DNA from: Flabesymbios commensalis
Taxonomy: Eukaryota; Annelida; Polychaeta; Terebellida; Flabelligeridae
Direction: 5' to 3'
DNA: 64,000 nucleotides
NCBI GenBank assembly: GCA_964017125.1
Contig: OZ024916.1
Coordinates: forward strand, 3,042,817-3,106,816
The notes below the pieces were generated by a model. It did not search any database. It was not told where the DNA came from and was given only the letters and a program-made list of their open reading frames with translations. Numbering within the stretch: the first letter of the stretch is position 1; each line of letters opens with the position of its first letter. Shown one piece after another: positions 11,605 to 22,736 of the stretch. The translations under genes and the position numbers were made by a program.

Positions 11605-11735
11605 ATCCATTACTGTGGGGAGTCTCCGCGACCAAGAGGTAGCGTACTCGGCCCCAGGTCTCAAATTTCGAATCCTGTGTCTGTAGGGCTGTGTCATCTG
11701 ATTAATCTCAACATCTTCAAGAGGTTCTCATTCTC
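11605..11735 (+). mobile_element. tRNA-derived SINE-1 fragment
   Basis: It carries an A-box-like GACCAAGAGGTAGCG and a B-box-like TTTCGAATCC, then TGTGTCTG and a GAGGTTCTC block found in the other copies. Confidence 0.55.
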
Positions 11736-11751
11736 CGACGCTAGACCAATG

Positions 11752-11985
11752 TTAACCCTTACAGTGTGGGAATTGACTTTAGACATCAGAATTTGACGTC
11801 CATAGACGTCAGATTATGACGTCTAAAGTCGACCTCCGCACTGTAAGAGTAAAGATATCTATTATGACCATAAACCAAAAACATAGCTATCCAAATGAAG
11901 CAGAAAGAGCTGACTAAGATATTTATGATGATAACCAATTGACAAAAAAAATTGGTCTCCAAATATTTTACACTTTACGGGTTAA
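11752..11985 (-). mobile_element. MITE family A, complete copy
   Basis: A TTAA stands at both edges (TTAACCCTTACAGTG ... TTTACGGGTTAA). The hairpin with repeated GACGTC is at the left end and the body with AAGCAGAAAGAGCTGAC follows. Confidence 0.75.
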
Positions 11986-12016
11986 ACCAACATTGCTTCA
12001 ACGTCTACACATACGT

Positions 12017-12475
12017 GTTGGAGTGAGAGGGAATCTGTCTGGTAATGTAGGTTATCCTGGCCCAGTTTAGCCTATATGTGCACACAAGGAGGCCTAAAAC
12101 CCCACTCATTCAATTCATTTGGAATGGGGTGGTGGGTAGAGAGGGTTATATAAGTGCTGGAGTGAGGGAAATGCTCTCTGGGTAATGTCGGTTCTCTTGG
12201 CCCAGTTTAGCCTATTTCATTTGGCCCGGTGGATAGAGAGGGTTGTACGTGTTGGAATAAGGGGAATCTCTCTGGTTATGTAGGTTCTCCTGGCCAAGTT
12301 TAGCCTATTTCACTTAGCCTGGTGGATAGAGAGGGTTGTGCGTGTTGGAGTGAGGGGAATCTCTCTGGTTATGTAGGTTCTCCTGGCCCAGTTTAGCCTA
12401 TTTCACTTAGCCTGGTGGATAGAGAGGGTTGTGCGTGTTGGAGTGAGGGGAATCTGTCTGGTTATGTAAATTACA
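12017..12475. repeat. Tandem array of about 94 bp units built on a SINE-1 end
   Basis: GTTGGAGTGAGGGG-type starts recur at 12017, 12155, 12251, 12343 and 12437. Each unit includes CTGGCCCAGTTTAGCCTA, which is the SINE-1 3' region. The first unit still carries the longer SINE end with GCCTAAAACCCCA. Confidence 0.75.
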
Positions 12476-12924
12476 GAGTGCCAGAATGTGCTCTAATTGC
12501 CGCGCAGTTAGCGATGATTGTTTTTCTCGCCACTTCTCGGGGGGGGGGGGGATGAAGAGGAGACATAAACGAGGCTATCAAGACAAATTGACCTTCAGGC
12601 ACAAGGTCATTCGGTGTGGTCGGTAACCGGATCACATCAGCATTAGCGTCAAGTCTGGACGGAGGCTAGATTGAAGTCAGAATGCATCTTCCCTAAAGCA
12701 CGACTAGGCTTTGCGAGGTCGAAGACCAAGGTCTGCGACCTGGATAAGTCCAACCTTGCTGTAGGCATGGTAGGATGGGGGAATGCTTATTCATCTTAAA
12801 CCATTCTAGAGCTGACCTGGTAGTGTCTATTTTTTTGTTCAAGTGAGCAAATTTCTGTCAAATTTCGAAAAATAATTTATTCATGAAAATAGACATATTG
12901 CTGTTATAGTTACTGCTGCTTGTA
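12476..12924. other. Unannotated stretch with a G run
   Basis: G run at 12539-12551; otherwise low in repeats and moderately GC-rich. No coding signal seen. Confidence 0.5.
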
Positions 12925-13020
12925 TTCGCGATGCAGGATTCTCTTCTGTCATCGAGTATTGTCATAGTGACCGCCGAACAAAAGCAAAGAGCGGTAACGA
13001 ACAAACGGAAGCCCAATCGA

Positions 13021-13051
<31 letters not shown>

Positions 13052-13520
13052 AACGAACGAACGAACGAACGAACGAACGAACGAACGAACGAACGAACGA
13101 ACGAACGAACGAACGAACGAACGAACGAACGAACGAACGAACGAACGAACGAACGAACGAACGAACGAACGAACGAACGAACGAACGAACGAACGAACGA
13201 ACGAACGAACGAACGAACGAACGAACGAAAAAGTAAGCAATCACTGCTGTTTGCCTTTGAGCTGGAGGATTATCTTCTGTTATCGAGTACTGGCATATTG
13301 ACCGCCGTGCAAAGACATACAGCAGTAACGAACGAGCGAACGAACGAACGAGCATACGAACGACAAAGTAAGCAGTTACTGCTGTTTATCTTTGAGCTGC
13401 AGAATTCTATTCTGCCATCGAATACTGGCATACTGACCGCCGAGCAAAGACAAACAGCTGTTACTGCTTATTTGAAAAGTAAGCCGTTACTGCTGTTTGT
13501 CTTTGCCCTGGCAGATTTCT
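12925..13520. repeat. Three tandem copies of an E-type hairpin unit
   Basis: Units start at about 12940, 13275 and 13420 with ATCGAxTACTGGCATAxTGA. Each pairs CAAAGACAAACAGCxGT with ACTGCTGTTTGCCTTTG. The hairpin loop is (GAAC)n in units 1 and 2 (about 210 and 40 bp) and plain in unit 3. Confidence 0.7.
13017..13229. repeat. (GAAC)n microsatellite
   Basis: About 53 units with one CGAG interruption. Long open frames on both strands here are artefacts of a 4-base repeat without stops. Confidence 0.95.
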
Positions 13521-13744
13521 GAGCGGGTCCTGGTAATTGTGAGTCGTGGAGTGTGCCGGTGACACAGGGAGACGCGGAGTGAAGCACGGGATCCAGGGGA
13601 GGGGGAGGGCAGGGGGGCCGGGGTCAGACTGATTGAATGTGGACTTGCCCCCGGTCATCTCCCCCGGGGCCGCATCCCTCGCGTGCCCCTCGCACAGCCT
13701 CGCTGTCGTAAAACCCTCTGCGCCCCAGAGAACCTACCTTGGAT
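13521..13744. other. GC-rich, CpG-containing island
   Basis: It includes GGGGAGGGGGAGGG, CCCCCGGGGCCGC and several CGCG steps in an AT-rich setting. It could be a regulatory or promoter island, but no start, exon or specific motif supports this firmly. Confidence 0.3.
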
Positions 13745-13905
13745 TATCTATATTTATAAGCGCATGAAGAGTTTAGGATAAGAATAAAGTAACGAAAATA
13801 AATATCGATATTTATCAGCGTGTGAATAGTTCAAGAAAAGATTGAAATAACAAAAATAATTCAAATAAGTATTTTTTTAACGCATGTATAGCTCTTGTAA
13901 AGAAA
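13745..13905. repeat. Short tandem repeat of about 65 bp
   Basis: Three diverged units share TATTTATxAGCGxxTGAA and GTAACGAAAATAA-like blocks. Confidence 0.45.
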
Positions 13906-14374
13906 TTGTTGATTTTTTATGCTATGATATGTAACGATTTTTTTTAAAATATTTGTATACAACATATCCTATTTTGATATAATTTGCTATTTTACTCTTG
14001 TACCTTGCTTTTGCAATTCCCGCCTTGTAGTTGATGAAGATGCAGTTGGTGAAAAAATAAAGTAAATTCACAATAAATTGGTGAAAAAGTTTCATGACAA
14101 TTTGTGTGTCAAAATCCTTACATGTAGAAAATTAGCCTAGTTGAGTCGGGTTTCAGGATGATTCCCACACACTTGTAGTTGTGGATCGCGGTAATCGGTG
14201 AAAATTAATTGAATTATAAAAGTTAAGTTACGACAAATATGTGTGCTACAGATTTTAGAGATAGGTAAATCTTAAAAACTAAGTTAAAGAAAACAATGAC
14301 AGATCGACACAAGGGACCGGTCTCACGTACTGAGTTAAGTGAAGATTTTGTATTAAAAACCAACAAGTGAACAA
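13906..14374. other. AT-rich stretch, nothing recognised
   Basis: No gene. It ends in GAGGCGACG at 14375-14383, the left target duplication of the following MITE. Confidence 0.5.
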
Positions 14375-14383
14375 GAGGCGACG

Positions 14384-14647
14384 TATCCGGTATGACTGGG
14401 CCGCCTAACTCATTTACTGCGCGAGGCCCAGTCACACTGACCGCCATTTTGTTTACACAGCCAGCGGTGTAAAACGACACTCGCGCTGCCTACCAAAATA
14501 CTCGGATGCCAAGAAATTGAGACGAATATTTCAAGTGCCTATGAAAACTAGGCCATTTTCAGCAGGCGTAAACTTGTGATCGTATTGGAATTATCGCATT
14601 TAAAAATGTAGGTCACTGTGTCAGAGCCTTGCGATGTCATCAGGGTA
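14384..14647 (+). mobile_element. Mutator-like MITE family H, complete with 9-bp target duplication
   Basis: The 264-bp element starts TATCCGGTATGAC and ends GTCATCAGGGTA. GAGGCGACG is present perfectly on both sides (14375-14383, 14648-14656). A 9-bp duplication is the hallmark of Mutator-like transposition. It has no coding capacity. Confidence 0.8.
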
Positions 14648-14802
14648 GAGGCGACGCAACATAAAATTAAAGTAAATTAAAACCAGTCTATTGGTAAAAC
14701 ACTGATTATCTTAAAATTACAACTTTCTCTATTTTTCATTAGCCAAGTTAAGGTTTTCTAACTTCTGTAATGGAAATGAGAAAAATTTGAGATGATCTAG
14801 AT

Positions 14803-15033
14803 TTAACCCTATCACTGCTAATCGCGAATATAGACATATTTCTTACGTTTTATTCGCGATTAAATCACTATTATTGGGAACGAAATGTGTGTTTAAAAGC
14901 AATATTTGCAAATTTTATTCCAAATTAAACAAATAAAAACAATGTTCAGCCACTTTAAGTTGTGGGTCGCGTTAGCGAGACACAACTTCAAGTGGCTGAA
15001 AATTAAAATGATAACTTAGCCTGAAAAGGGTTG
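14803..15033 (-). mobile_element. MITE family B copy
   Basis: Left edge TTAACCCTATCACTGC. The hairpin pairs CAGCCACTTTAAGTTGTG with CACAACTTCAAGTGGCTG round the tip. Confidence 0.7.
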
Positions 15034-15114
15034 TTTTTTAGTGGGTTGGGCTCCTGGGCTCAGAGGGTTAAGCGGTGGCTGTCCCGCGCCGCTTAACCAG
15101 TGTTAACCCCTGGT

Positions 15115-15290
15115 GCTCGCGCGATCCTATCACTCCATCCCTCACCCCCCCCCCCTCAGCATCCCTCTACACCCCCCCTCCCTATCCCCCGCATCCTCAT
15201 TCCTCTCCCCCCATCCATATCCCACCCATATTGCCCGTCTCAACCCCTTCAGTCTCACAGCCAGAAAATACAAAACAAAAATACAAACTA
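15115..15290. repeat. Pyrimidine-rich low-complexity tract
   Basis: C/T-rich with long C runs (CTCACCCCCCCCCC). The open frames here are compositional. Confidence 0.8.
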
Positions 15291-15500
15291 AAATTCAATG
15301 ACAATGACTATCTCAATTCACGACTAAAATTAATTACCAATGAGTATCTCAACTCACGACTGAAATTCATTAACAAGTAGTATCTCAATCCATGACTAAA
15401 ATTCATTATCAAGGAGTATCTCAATCCACGACTAAAATTCATTAACAATTAGTATCTCAATCCATGACTAAAAATCATTATCAAGGAGTATCTCAACTCT
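15290..15500. repeat. Tandem repeat of about 46 bp, five units
   Basis: Units share CTAAAATTCATTA, GTATCTCAA and CACGACT blocks. Confidence 0.75.
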
Positions 15501-16090
15501 TACAGTCCCACGGCCTGAAAATAAGGAACTGAAATACCGACTAGATGCCAATATTGAAACACTGGGCACAAGTATTTGATTATTGGTGGTAACAAAATTA
15601 TTGAATAAAAAATAGAATAATCAACAATAATTATTAAAATAAGGCTTCTTATTGGGGGAATATGACATGATCTAACAACTAAATTTCTCAGGACACAGAA
15701 ATAATTACACTGATAATCTGCATATACCCGTTATTTTTTTAATTTCCAGAGGATATTTTAGAGGATACGTGTTTTCCGTCATCACTGATTTTTAAACACT
15801 TTCAACCAGGGGATCGTCTTTATAAGTGAGATCCTGACTTCTAAAGATGATCCACGCACTGAACCGAACAAGCAATGCGTTATGTCATACAGTGTATTAT
15901 AATAAAAATACATAATGATCTAAAATATCTATACAAGTATTAACTAAAAACAACTATACTAAATATACATGTTAATGGTACCAAAGCAAGAGATAAAGTA
16001 ACTCTTAAAATAAGCACTATAAATAATACTGTAACTATGATATATCAACCGTAATTTTACCAGGAATGATTGAGATTTTGTGAGTTATAG
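15501..16090. other. AT-rich stretch with a decayed family A-like end
   Basis: Around 15790-15870 there are GGGGATCGTCTTTATAAG and GATCCACGCACTGAA blocks that resemble an eroded family A hairpin. Otherwise no feature. Confidence 0.4.
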
Positions 16091-16380
16091 GCCATAATAA
16101 ATGATAGAGGACACACAGTTGAAGTGGTTGTAATCTCCGCCGAGTTAAAGCTGTTATTTTTGGCATCGCAAGGGGCAAAGCGCCTCGTTCCACTTCCCGT
16201 CGGCCGCTTACGCACATGATGAAAATTGAAATAAACGAGGTGGATTTGGTCAGTGATTAACATGGAGCCGAGGACTTGATCCCGGCTGACCTGGCTCGTG
16301 CCGCGGGGAGAGGCAGGGGGCAGACCCAGGGAGGGGGGGATCTATGGGGGCAGATCCAGGGAGATGGGAATGGGTGGTTC
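16091..16380. other. Low-repeat island, possible regulatory DNA
   Basis: It is free of the surrounding repeats and GC-richer (CCGCCGAGTTAAAGC, GTCGGCCGCTTACGCAC, GCCGCGGGGAGAGG). Short open frames on the minus strand show no family. A conserved non-coding element is one possibility. Confidence 0.25.
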
Positions 16381-16397
16381 AGATCGCTGCAAAAAAA

Positions 16398-16690
16398 TAT
16401 TTTTTATGATTTTAATTCTGTTTGAGACATGTCATGTGATTTTAGCAAATTACCCATCTTGAATATATACATCTACATAATTATATATCTATCATTTCTA
16501 TGACAAATTAGTCTCTGAAGACTATTCTTTGTGTCAATAAAATATTTGTCTCTCTCTGGCCCAAAGTTAAATTGATTGTCTCTGTTTGTTTCATCACTTG
16601 AAACTGGAATTGTCGACGCGAATTCCAGCTTCAAATGATGAAAAATATTCATTTCTGAGAAAAAAAACATTTCCCGAAAATACTTATTTT
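16398..16690. mobile_element. Family Q fragment followed by family L hairpin
   Basis: 16398-16555 matches family Q (TTAGCAAATTACCCATCTTG). 16585-16645 is a family L palindrome pairing ACTGGAATTG with GAATTCCAGC. Confidence 0.5.
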
Positions 16691-16734
16691 AGTACTTGAG
16701 TGTCTCTCGCAACAGATTTCATTATTTCTCATGG

Positions 16735-16870
16735 TATGAATAAATGAATGTGGTTTTAGGACATATTTGTGCACATATAGGCTAAACTGGGCCAGGAGAA
16801 CCTCTTGCGGATGTGAGATGAATCAGATTGCAGGATTCGAAACTCGAACCCTGACAGTTTGAGGCAATTC
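16735..16870 (-). mobile_element. SINE-1 3' fragment
   Basis: On the minus strand it has the tRNA-like CGAATCCTGC, then CCTGGCCCAGTTTAGCC, TATGTGCACAAATATG and a (CATT)-type tail. Confidence 0.6.
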
Positions 16871-17284
16871 CCATGGTATTTTATTTGGTTTAGAACTTGA
16901 TATCATATTTTATTTTATTTAGCTTTGACCAATACATATATTTAAAAACAGATACAAAAAATATACACATTATATCATTATAGTATTATATACAACATTG
17001 TTTGTGCTGCGCTATAACAGGCTTATAGAAGCCTCTGCAAGCTAGGCAGCAAATATATTCATATTCATCTATGTATAAAAAGTATAAGCATAAAACTATA
17101 AAAAATAATATACATAATATATGTTTCCCGCGCCAAAACCAGAGATAAAATAACTACATATTATTATAAATAGTAGCTAAAAACACATTTTGAAAAGCGT
17201 AGAAACGCATCTATATATATCGTCCCCTTGGTTATGAAAGGGTGTATCTGGCAGATACACATTTGATAAACCAATATATCAGAT
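16871..17284. other. AT-rich stretch
   Basis: A short G-type hairpin piece (GGGTGTATCTGGCAGATACAC) lies at 17242-17262. No gene seen. Confidence 0.45.
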
Positions 17285-17860
17285 ATATTATCCACTACGA
17301 CGCTGGGCCAACATTAGCCCAACATCGGGTTAACTCCTCGTGTTTGGTGGGATGGCTAACCATGTAGGACTGCATCTGTAGCACAGCAATATCCAGCCAA
17401 TAAAAAACAACCCCACATTCTACGAACGTCGGACAATCAGATAGATATTAGGCCGATATTCAGAGACCACGAGGCGTTAAACCAATGTTGTTTTAATGCT
17501 GAAACATCGTATGCGACGCTGGCCCAACCTTAAAACAATATTGGATCAACGTCTGTATTCTGGGAAAGAACAGCGGACAAATAATCAGCCGATATCTACG
17601 ACATCGGGCCAACACTGCATCAACGTCTTATATATCTAACTGATAAAAGTAAGCATGACACATCGACACCATGTTGGGCTAATGCTGGCCCACCGTCTAC
17701 GACGTTGGGCCAACACCAGGCCAAACATTGGACGACGTCTAATGTTAGCTGAAATATAAGCCCAGTGAACAAGAGAAGGGACCAATGTTTGTTTAATGTT
17801 GGCCCACAGTCTGTGACGCTGGCCCAACATTAAAACCAGCATTAGCCGGTGCTGGTTGGG
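17285..17860. repeat. Cluster of family D hairpin pieces
   Basis: At least five partial family D copies follow one another, marked by GACGCTGGCCCAACxTTA, AATGTTGTTTTAATG and CTCGTGTTTG blocks. Confidence 0.65.
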
Positions 17861-18600
17861 AGAGAGATTATTATGATTATTGTTGTGATTTGCTCGGTGC
17901 GTTTCCATGGATACCGTTTCCTCTCGCGTCTCCGGCAAATGGAATGTTGTAATCTTGGAGCCATTTATCCCGCATTATCGCCCAGTCATTAAAAATCAGA
18001 TTGTCTTGTCCACGGCTCAACCCTTTAAGTCCTGACGCCTGATATTATATTAGTCCTCTCTAACGGCTCAACCATTTGAGCCCCGACACCTGATAATAAT
18101 TATTCCTTGCTAATTTCTACACTTTATATAAAACCATTGAAAATAACAACAACACAAAATTGGGTCCTCGTTCAAACATATTTTGCGTCTGAATTTGTTA
18201 TACGTAATTATAAATTAAAACCAATTGAGACGAGTTTTAATTGCATTAGGATGTGAATTAATAATTATTAACTTATAGGCATGCACACCTGGACTGAATT
18301 CTCAATAAATTACATGTACAGTGTATTAAGAATTGTTGCACAAAAATATATTACAAATATTGAAATGTTGAATTAGCCCGTTGACTTGCCATCAGAGAAA
18401 AGCAATACGAAACAACAAAAGCAAACAGCAGTAGCTGCTCATTTTTAGGTCTGCAGTTACTGCTGTTCGCTTTCCTAGAGTAAGTTGAAACCAAACATTA
18501 TTCTTACAAAGAAAAAACCCAGTTCCTGTTGTTTGCCTTAGGCCACTATGTTTTTTCTGTTTTAGATGAGGGCGCGCATTAGATTCAGGCATTAAATATA
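17861..18600. other. Unannotated stretch with E-type hairpin pieces
   Basis: E-type arms (AAAGCAAACAGCAGTAGC, GCAGTTACTGCTGTTCGC) lie at about 18416-18480 and 18515-18540. Before that is low-repeat DNA with no reading frame of note. Confidence 0.45.
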
Positions 18601-20022
18601 TTTTGCCCAGTTAATAGCAGCGCCGTTCCATTAGACACAACAACTTTTGATTGTTTAATATATGTGGATGACTTGTTAGTATTATCAAGCACAGCAACTG
18701 GTCTACAAAATGCGTTGAACAATCTGCATAACTACAGTGTTAAGTGGGCCCTTGAAATAAATAAAGAAAAGACAAAAAATATTATATTTACAAACAAAAA
18801 GAAAAAAGAAGAAGGGTGTACCTTTAAAATTAATAATATAGAAATAGAAGTTGTTACTTCATTCAACTATCTTGGCATTGTTATGAGCTCTAATGGTAAA
18901 TTTACTGCTGCAGTGAAATCTCTAAAAGATAAAGGTATGCGTGCTTTGTTTAAAATACACACCATACTCAAATCTCAGAAAGTTCAAAACCCTATTGTCT
19001 CATTAAAGCTCTTCGATTCAATGGTAAAACCGATTTTATTATATGGTTGTCAGGTATGGAGAAATAATTATATCAATTACGATACAAAAGATATACATCA
19101 TTTAGACAGAATTCCCTTTGAAGAAGTGCAAAATAAATATTGTAAGTTGTTGTTATGCGTCGGCCGGTTTACATCAAACATGGCCGCGCGAGCAGAGTTG
19201 GGACGTCACCCGCTGATGCTTAGTGTAGCGGCACTACAAATAAAATTTTGGAGCCAGATTTTAAAATAGTTTTAGAACAGTGTGGACTAACTCATTTCTG
19301 GCAGAATCAGACAATACCAAGCAATTTTAACATCTCAAAATGTGTCTACAATATTTTAAAGCACAAATATGAAAACTTATTTTTCAATTCTATTAATTCA
19401 GACACAGGTGTAACTAAAACTGGGGGTAATAAGCTTAGAACGTATGCTAAATTAAAACATGAATATAAAATGGAAAATTATTTAAATTTAGATTTAGAAC
19501 TACATTCTAAAAAAGCCATGGCAGAGATTCGTGTTAGCGCACACAACTTAGAATTTGAACGGGGTAGAAAAAATAAGCTGAAATTAGTACCTGCAAATGA
19601 GCGTTTTTGCCGAAACTGCAAAGCTATGGTGGAAGATGAGGTTCATTTTATTAGCGACTGCCCTATCTACGAACCACTCAGAAATGAATACTTGCCTCGT
19701 CGGCACCAAAATCCCGATGCATACTTTATCAACCTCCTTAAAACTTCAGATAAAGTGAAATTAGAAAACCTTGCCATCTTTATCAGACGTGCTATGGCAC
19801 TGAGAAAAGAAAAACTGTATCAAAACTAATAACAGTTTGTTATCTTCTCTCGTGGTGATCCATACACATAGACGTCAGCCACACCATGCACTAATATGTG
19901 TCTATATATATATATATATCATGTATGCTATGTATTTTACTTTATATTTTATTGTTTTCTGTGTATACCAAAACGATGTACTGCATTGTATGGAATAAAT
20001 TGATTGATTGATAGATTGATTA
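18601..20022 (+). mobile_element. 5'-truncated LINE (non-LTR retrotransposon), 3' end
   Basis: Only the reverse-transcriptase palm C-terminal part and the tail survive. The frame is open from 18601 with LIYVDDLLVLS (YVDD catalytic box at 18661-18672), then NYLGIVMSSNGKF and MVKPILLYGCQVW, all typical of non-LTR RT. A frameshift near 19250-19265 splits the coding region into two frames. The second (to 19829) ends in a zinc-knuckle-like CRNC...EVHFISDC. The 3' region ends AATAAATTGATTGATTGAT, a microsatellite-type LINE tail. The copy is dead. The clade (CR1/L2/Jockey-like) cannot be fixed by eye. Confidence 0.85.
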
Positions 20023-20269
20023 CCAAAAAAAGATGTGTTTTTTACTGTAGAGCGCGCGCATCCGATTGTGGCCGATTTCCGAGAAAAAACAATCTATTTC
20101 GGAGATAAAAAATACATTCTGAAAAAAAACAGGTCTAAAAAACAGATCTAAAACAGAAAAAATTAAATATTGTGGCCTTATAAAGACACTGCTTGAATTG
20201 GAAAGGCTCACAGCATTATGTATGAGTACCTGCTAACTTGAAGCTGAAGTAAATTTGTACAAACCAAGA

Positions 20270-20470
20270 AACGACACGGTTATTTTCAACTTGAAATCAT
20301 CATAAATGTCAGCTCATTGCGCTTCACTTGAATACCTATATTTTAAAGGTCTACGGATATTATAAATATTTTACTTTTTCAGTGCGGGGATCGACTTTGG
20401 GCGTCGGAATCTGACGCCTACAGGCGTCAGATACTGACGTCTAAAGTCGGGCCCGCGTTGAAAGGCCTAA
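20270..20470 (+). mobile_element. MITE family A, partial copy
   Basis: Body blocks (GAAATCATCATAAATGTC, GAATACCTAT) precede a hairpin in which the inner pair is GACGCCTA / AGGCGTC instead of the usual GACGTC. Confidence 0.65.
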
Positions 20471-20548
20471 CATACAGAAAATCAAACAACAGTAACTGCT
20501 TACATAAACATAGAGCAGCTACTGCTGTTTGCCTTTGCAATATTATGG
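20471..20548. repeat. E-type hairpin
   Basis: CAAACAACAGTAACTGC pairs with GCAGCTACTGCTGTTTG. Confidence 0.6.
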
Positions 20549-20925
20549 TATATTTGAAAGACTGACTCGAGGCAGATTTGAACCAGGTATGTCATTAACT
20601 GGTGAAAGCTTAAAATACTGGATGCCTTGCTCTTAATCTAATTTTCGAAAGCAATCAGGCGTAAATTGTTTCCTGGTAGCACTGTGCTATTTTTATTTCT
20701 ATTTCTATTAGAGCAATTGTTCTTTTCAGGTACATCGCATCCAGATATAGAAACCGATCTAGATCCAGAATAAAACACACTATTATGTTATCTAGGGTTA
20801 TTCTTACATCTGTATCGTTTATACCAGGCCTATGTGCAGAGCTCTGACTTGAATGATAGCAGAAATACATAATACATTATGTATTTCTGATGATAGGCAT
20901 ATGACTGAGCTGATTCACATCTACA
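20549..20925. other. Unannotated stretch with a perfect hairpin
   Basis: At 20861-20888 AGAAATACATAAT and ATTATGTATTTCT form a 13-bp stem with a two-base spacer. No gene seen. Confidence 0.5.
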
Positions 20926-21164
20926 TCAGCCCTTTAAGTGCTGAATTAATTTGTAAAAAAAAACCTTCGCAATTAAAGGGTTTTTTTCACCTGGAAATCA
21001 TCATAAATGCCTTAATTAGGTCTTTCCGATTCATTTGAATACCTGTGTTGGGGGTCTACGGCCATTAGAAATATATCTACTCTTACAGTGGGGGGATAGA
21101 CTTTAGTCGTCTGTAGACGTCAGATTCTGACGACTAAAGTCGCTCCCCGCGCTGTAAGGGTTAA
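20926..21164 (+). mobile_element. MITE family A copy ending at TTAA
   Basis: The body is followed by a hairpin in which both arms carry TTTAGTCGTC / GACGACTAAA, a paired change from the common TTTAGACGTC / GACGTCTAAA. The right TTAA (21161-21164) is shared with the next element. Confidence 0.7.
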
Positions 21165-21388
21165 CCCTTAATGCGTTGAAATAAATTTAAATTTTCACTC
21201 ACATCAAGTTGTGTTTCGCTACCGCGACCCACAACTTGATGTGAGTGAAAATTACTCATATTTGTTTAATTTGAGACCAAACATTTGTAAATCTTGATGT
21301 TTAAACACTCATTTCATCCCAATAAGCCTGATTTGACCGGCAAATAAAACCAAATAAAAATAAATTAATTTATTTTTTGAACCCTTTC
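21161..21388 (+). mobile_element. MITE family B copy with variant arms
   Basis: TTAACCCTTAATGCG edge. The 19-bp arms TCACTCACATCAAGTTGTG and CACAACTTGATGTGAGTGA pair perfectly though they differ from other copies. The tip is TTTCGCTACCGCGACC. Confidence 0.75.
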
Positions 21389-21577
21389 AGTGTCACGAAA
21401 AACGTTTTTTGCCATTAAAACATATCATCCGATTTTTTTTCTTTTTCACTTTCATCCAACTAACTAAAATTTGCAAAGATCTGCAGGTGAGATTTTTGTT
21501 TGCAAAATCTTTTCTTTGTCATGTATATACCGATGTCCCCCTTGTCCAATTACAACATTAGCGACGAAGACCCAATA

Positions 21578-21793
21578 TTAACCCCTAAAGCGCTAAATGA
21601 AATAATTTAAATTTTCATACACTTGAAGTTGCGTCTCTCTACCGCGATCCACAACTTTAGGTGAATGAAAATTACTTCCATGTGAATTAAAATATACACC
21701 AATCTGACAATTTCTGACATTTATCTTTCAAATTTTCTTCGTTGAAATTTAAATGAAAAGGCCAAAGACGGCAATTGGAGGTGTAACGGTTAA
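21578..21793 (+). mobile_element. MITE family B copy
   Basis: TTAACCCCTAAAGCGC at the left and AACGGTTAA at the right, both with TTAA. The body is diverged from other copies. Confidence 0.65.
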
Positions 21794-21878
21794 ACAAGAG
21801 CGACTTATCGCGGACTGCGTAAAAGGGCTCAATATCGCGTAATATTTTTATCGCGCATCGCGGACTGTTTGAATGGCC

Positions 21879-22126
21879 TTAACCCTTTCAACGCAGAGAC
21901 CGTCTCTATACGTCAGAATCTGACGTCTGTAGACGTCAGATTCCGACGTATAAAAACGGTTCCCGCGCGGAAATAATTAAAATATTTTTAATAACCGTAG
22001 ACCCATAATATAGGTATTTAAATGAAACAGAAAGAGCTGACTATAAAATTTTGGTGATTTCAAATTGAAATAAAACCTTTATTCTCCATGGTTTATACAA
22101 AAATTATTCGGCGTTGTAAGTATTAA
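21879..22126 (-). mobile_element. MITE family A, complete copy
   Basis: TTAACCCTTTCAACGC to TTGTAAGTATTAA. The outer arms are TATACGTC / GACGTATA, a paired change. Confidence 0.75.
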
Positions 22127-22369
22127 CCCTTTCAAGCCTAAATTATCCATTGTGCTCTTCATCCACTACAAGCCGCAAATTACTGTCACAATTCTCGACT
22201 TGTAGTGGATGATGATGATTTGAAGTGGTTGAAAAATTTAAGAAAAGTGCAATGTATTAGTAATGGTAAGCCAGTTTCATTCTAAAACCCTTGGTTGTAG
22301 GAAAATTAAGGCTGTTTTCAGGGCTGTAATATGATGCTTTAATGCATCCTGAGGGCTTAAAGGGTTTAA
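22123..22369 (+). mobile_element. MITE family C, complete copy
   Basis: It has TTAA on both edges. The palindrome pairs CATCCACTACAAG with CTTGTAGTGGATG; a second copy of the arm follows. Two more copies lie at 23697 and 37858. It abuts the family A copy, sharing TTAA. Confidence 0.7.
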
Positions 22370-22700
22370 CTCAGCCCTGGATCATCTGATGATGATTACG
22401 GTCAATGACCCCCATCCCGTGACGTCATTACCAGATGGCGGGGCTTCCCCCGGCTAGAGGGGTTCCCCCAGACGTGTAGTGTCCTCTCCGCAGCCCCTGA
22501 CCAGCCCTCCACGTCACTGATGACGGCTATACACGTCACGCGGCCCGCCATACACGTCAATAACACACTACTCGCCAGGTGGATGAGACGCTTCCTGGTG
22601 CGGTCGCCAGAGGGCGTAAATTATAAACCTAAATTGTCGTTTCATGAGCTTCGTCCTGAAGCTGATTTAATTAGTCAGATTTGGTAAATTAGAGGTCTCG
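22370..22700. promoter_or_regulatory. GC-rich island with CRE and CTCF-like motifs
   Basis: A perfect CRE, TGACGTCA, is at 22420-22427. ACGTCA half sites follow at about 22511, 22533 and 22554. CTCF-like cores CCAGATGGCG (22431-22440) and GCCAGAGGGCG (22606-22616) are present. The island is free of the local MITEs. Function is inferred from motifs alone. Confidence 0.35.
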
Positions 22701-22736
22701 TTTTTTAAATATATATTACACATTCACAAGATGCCT

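Noticed and set aside
12858-13355. Arg/Phe/Val and Asn/Glu/Arg/Thr repeat proteins
   Set aside because: They are translations of the (GAAC)n microsatellite.
15075-15380. Pro/Ser-rich short proteins
   Set aside because: They are readings of a C/T-rich tract in three frames.
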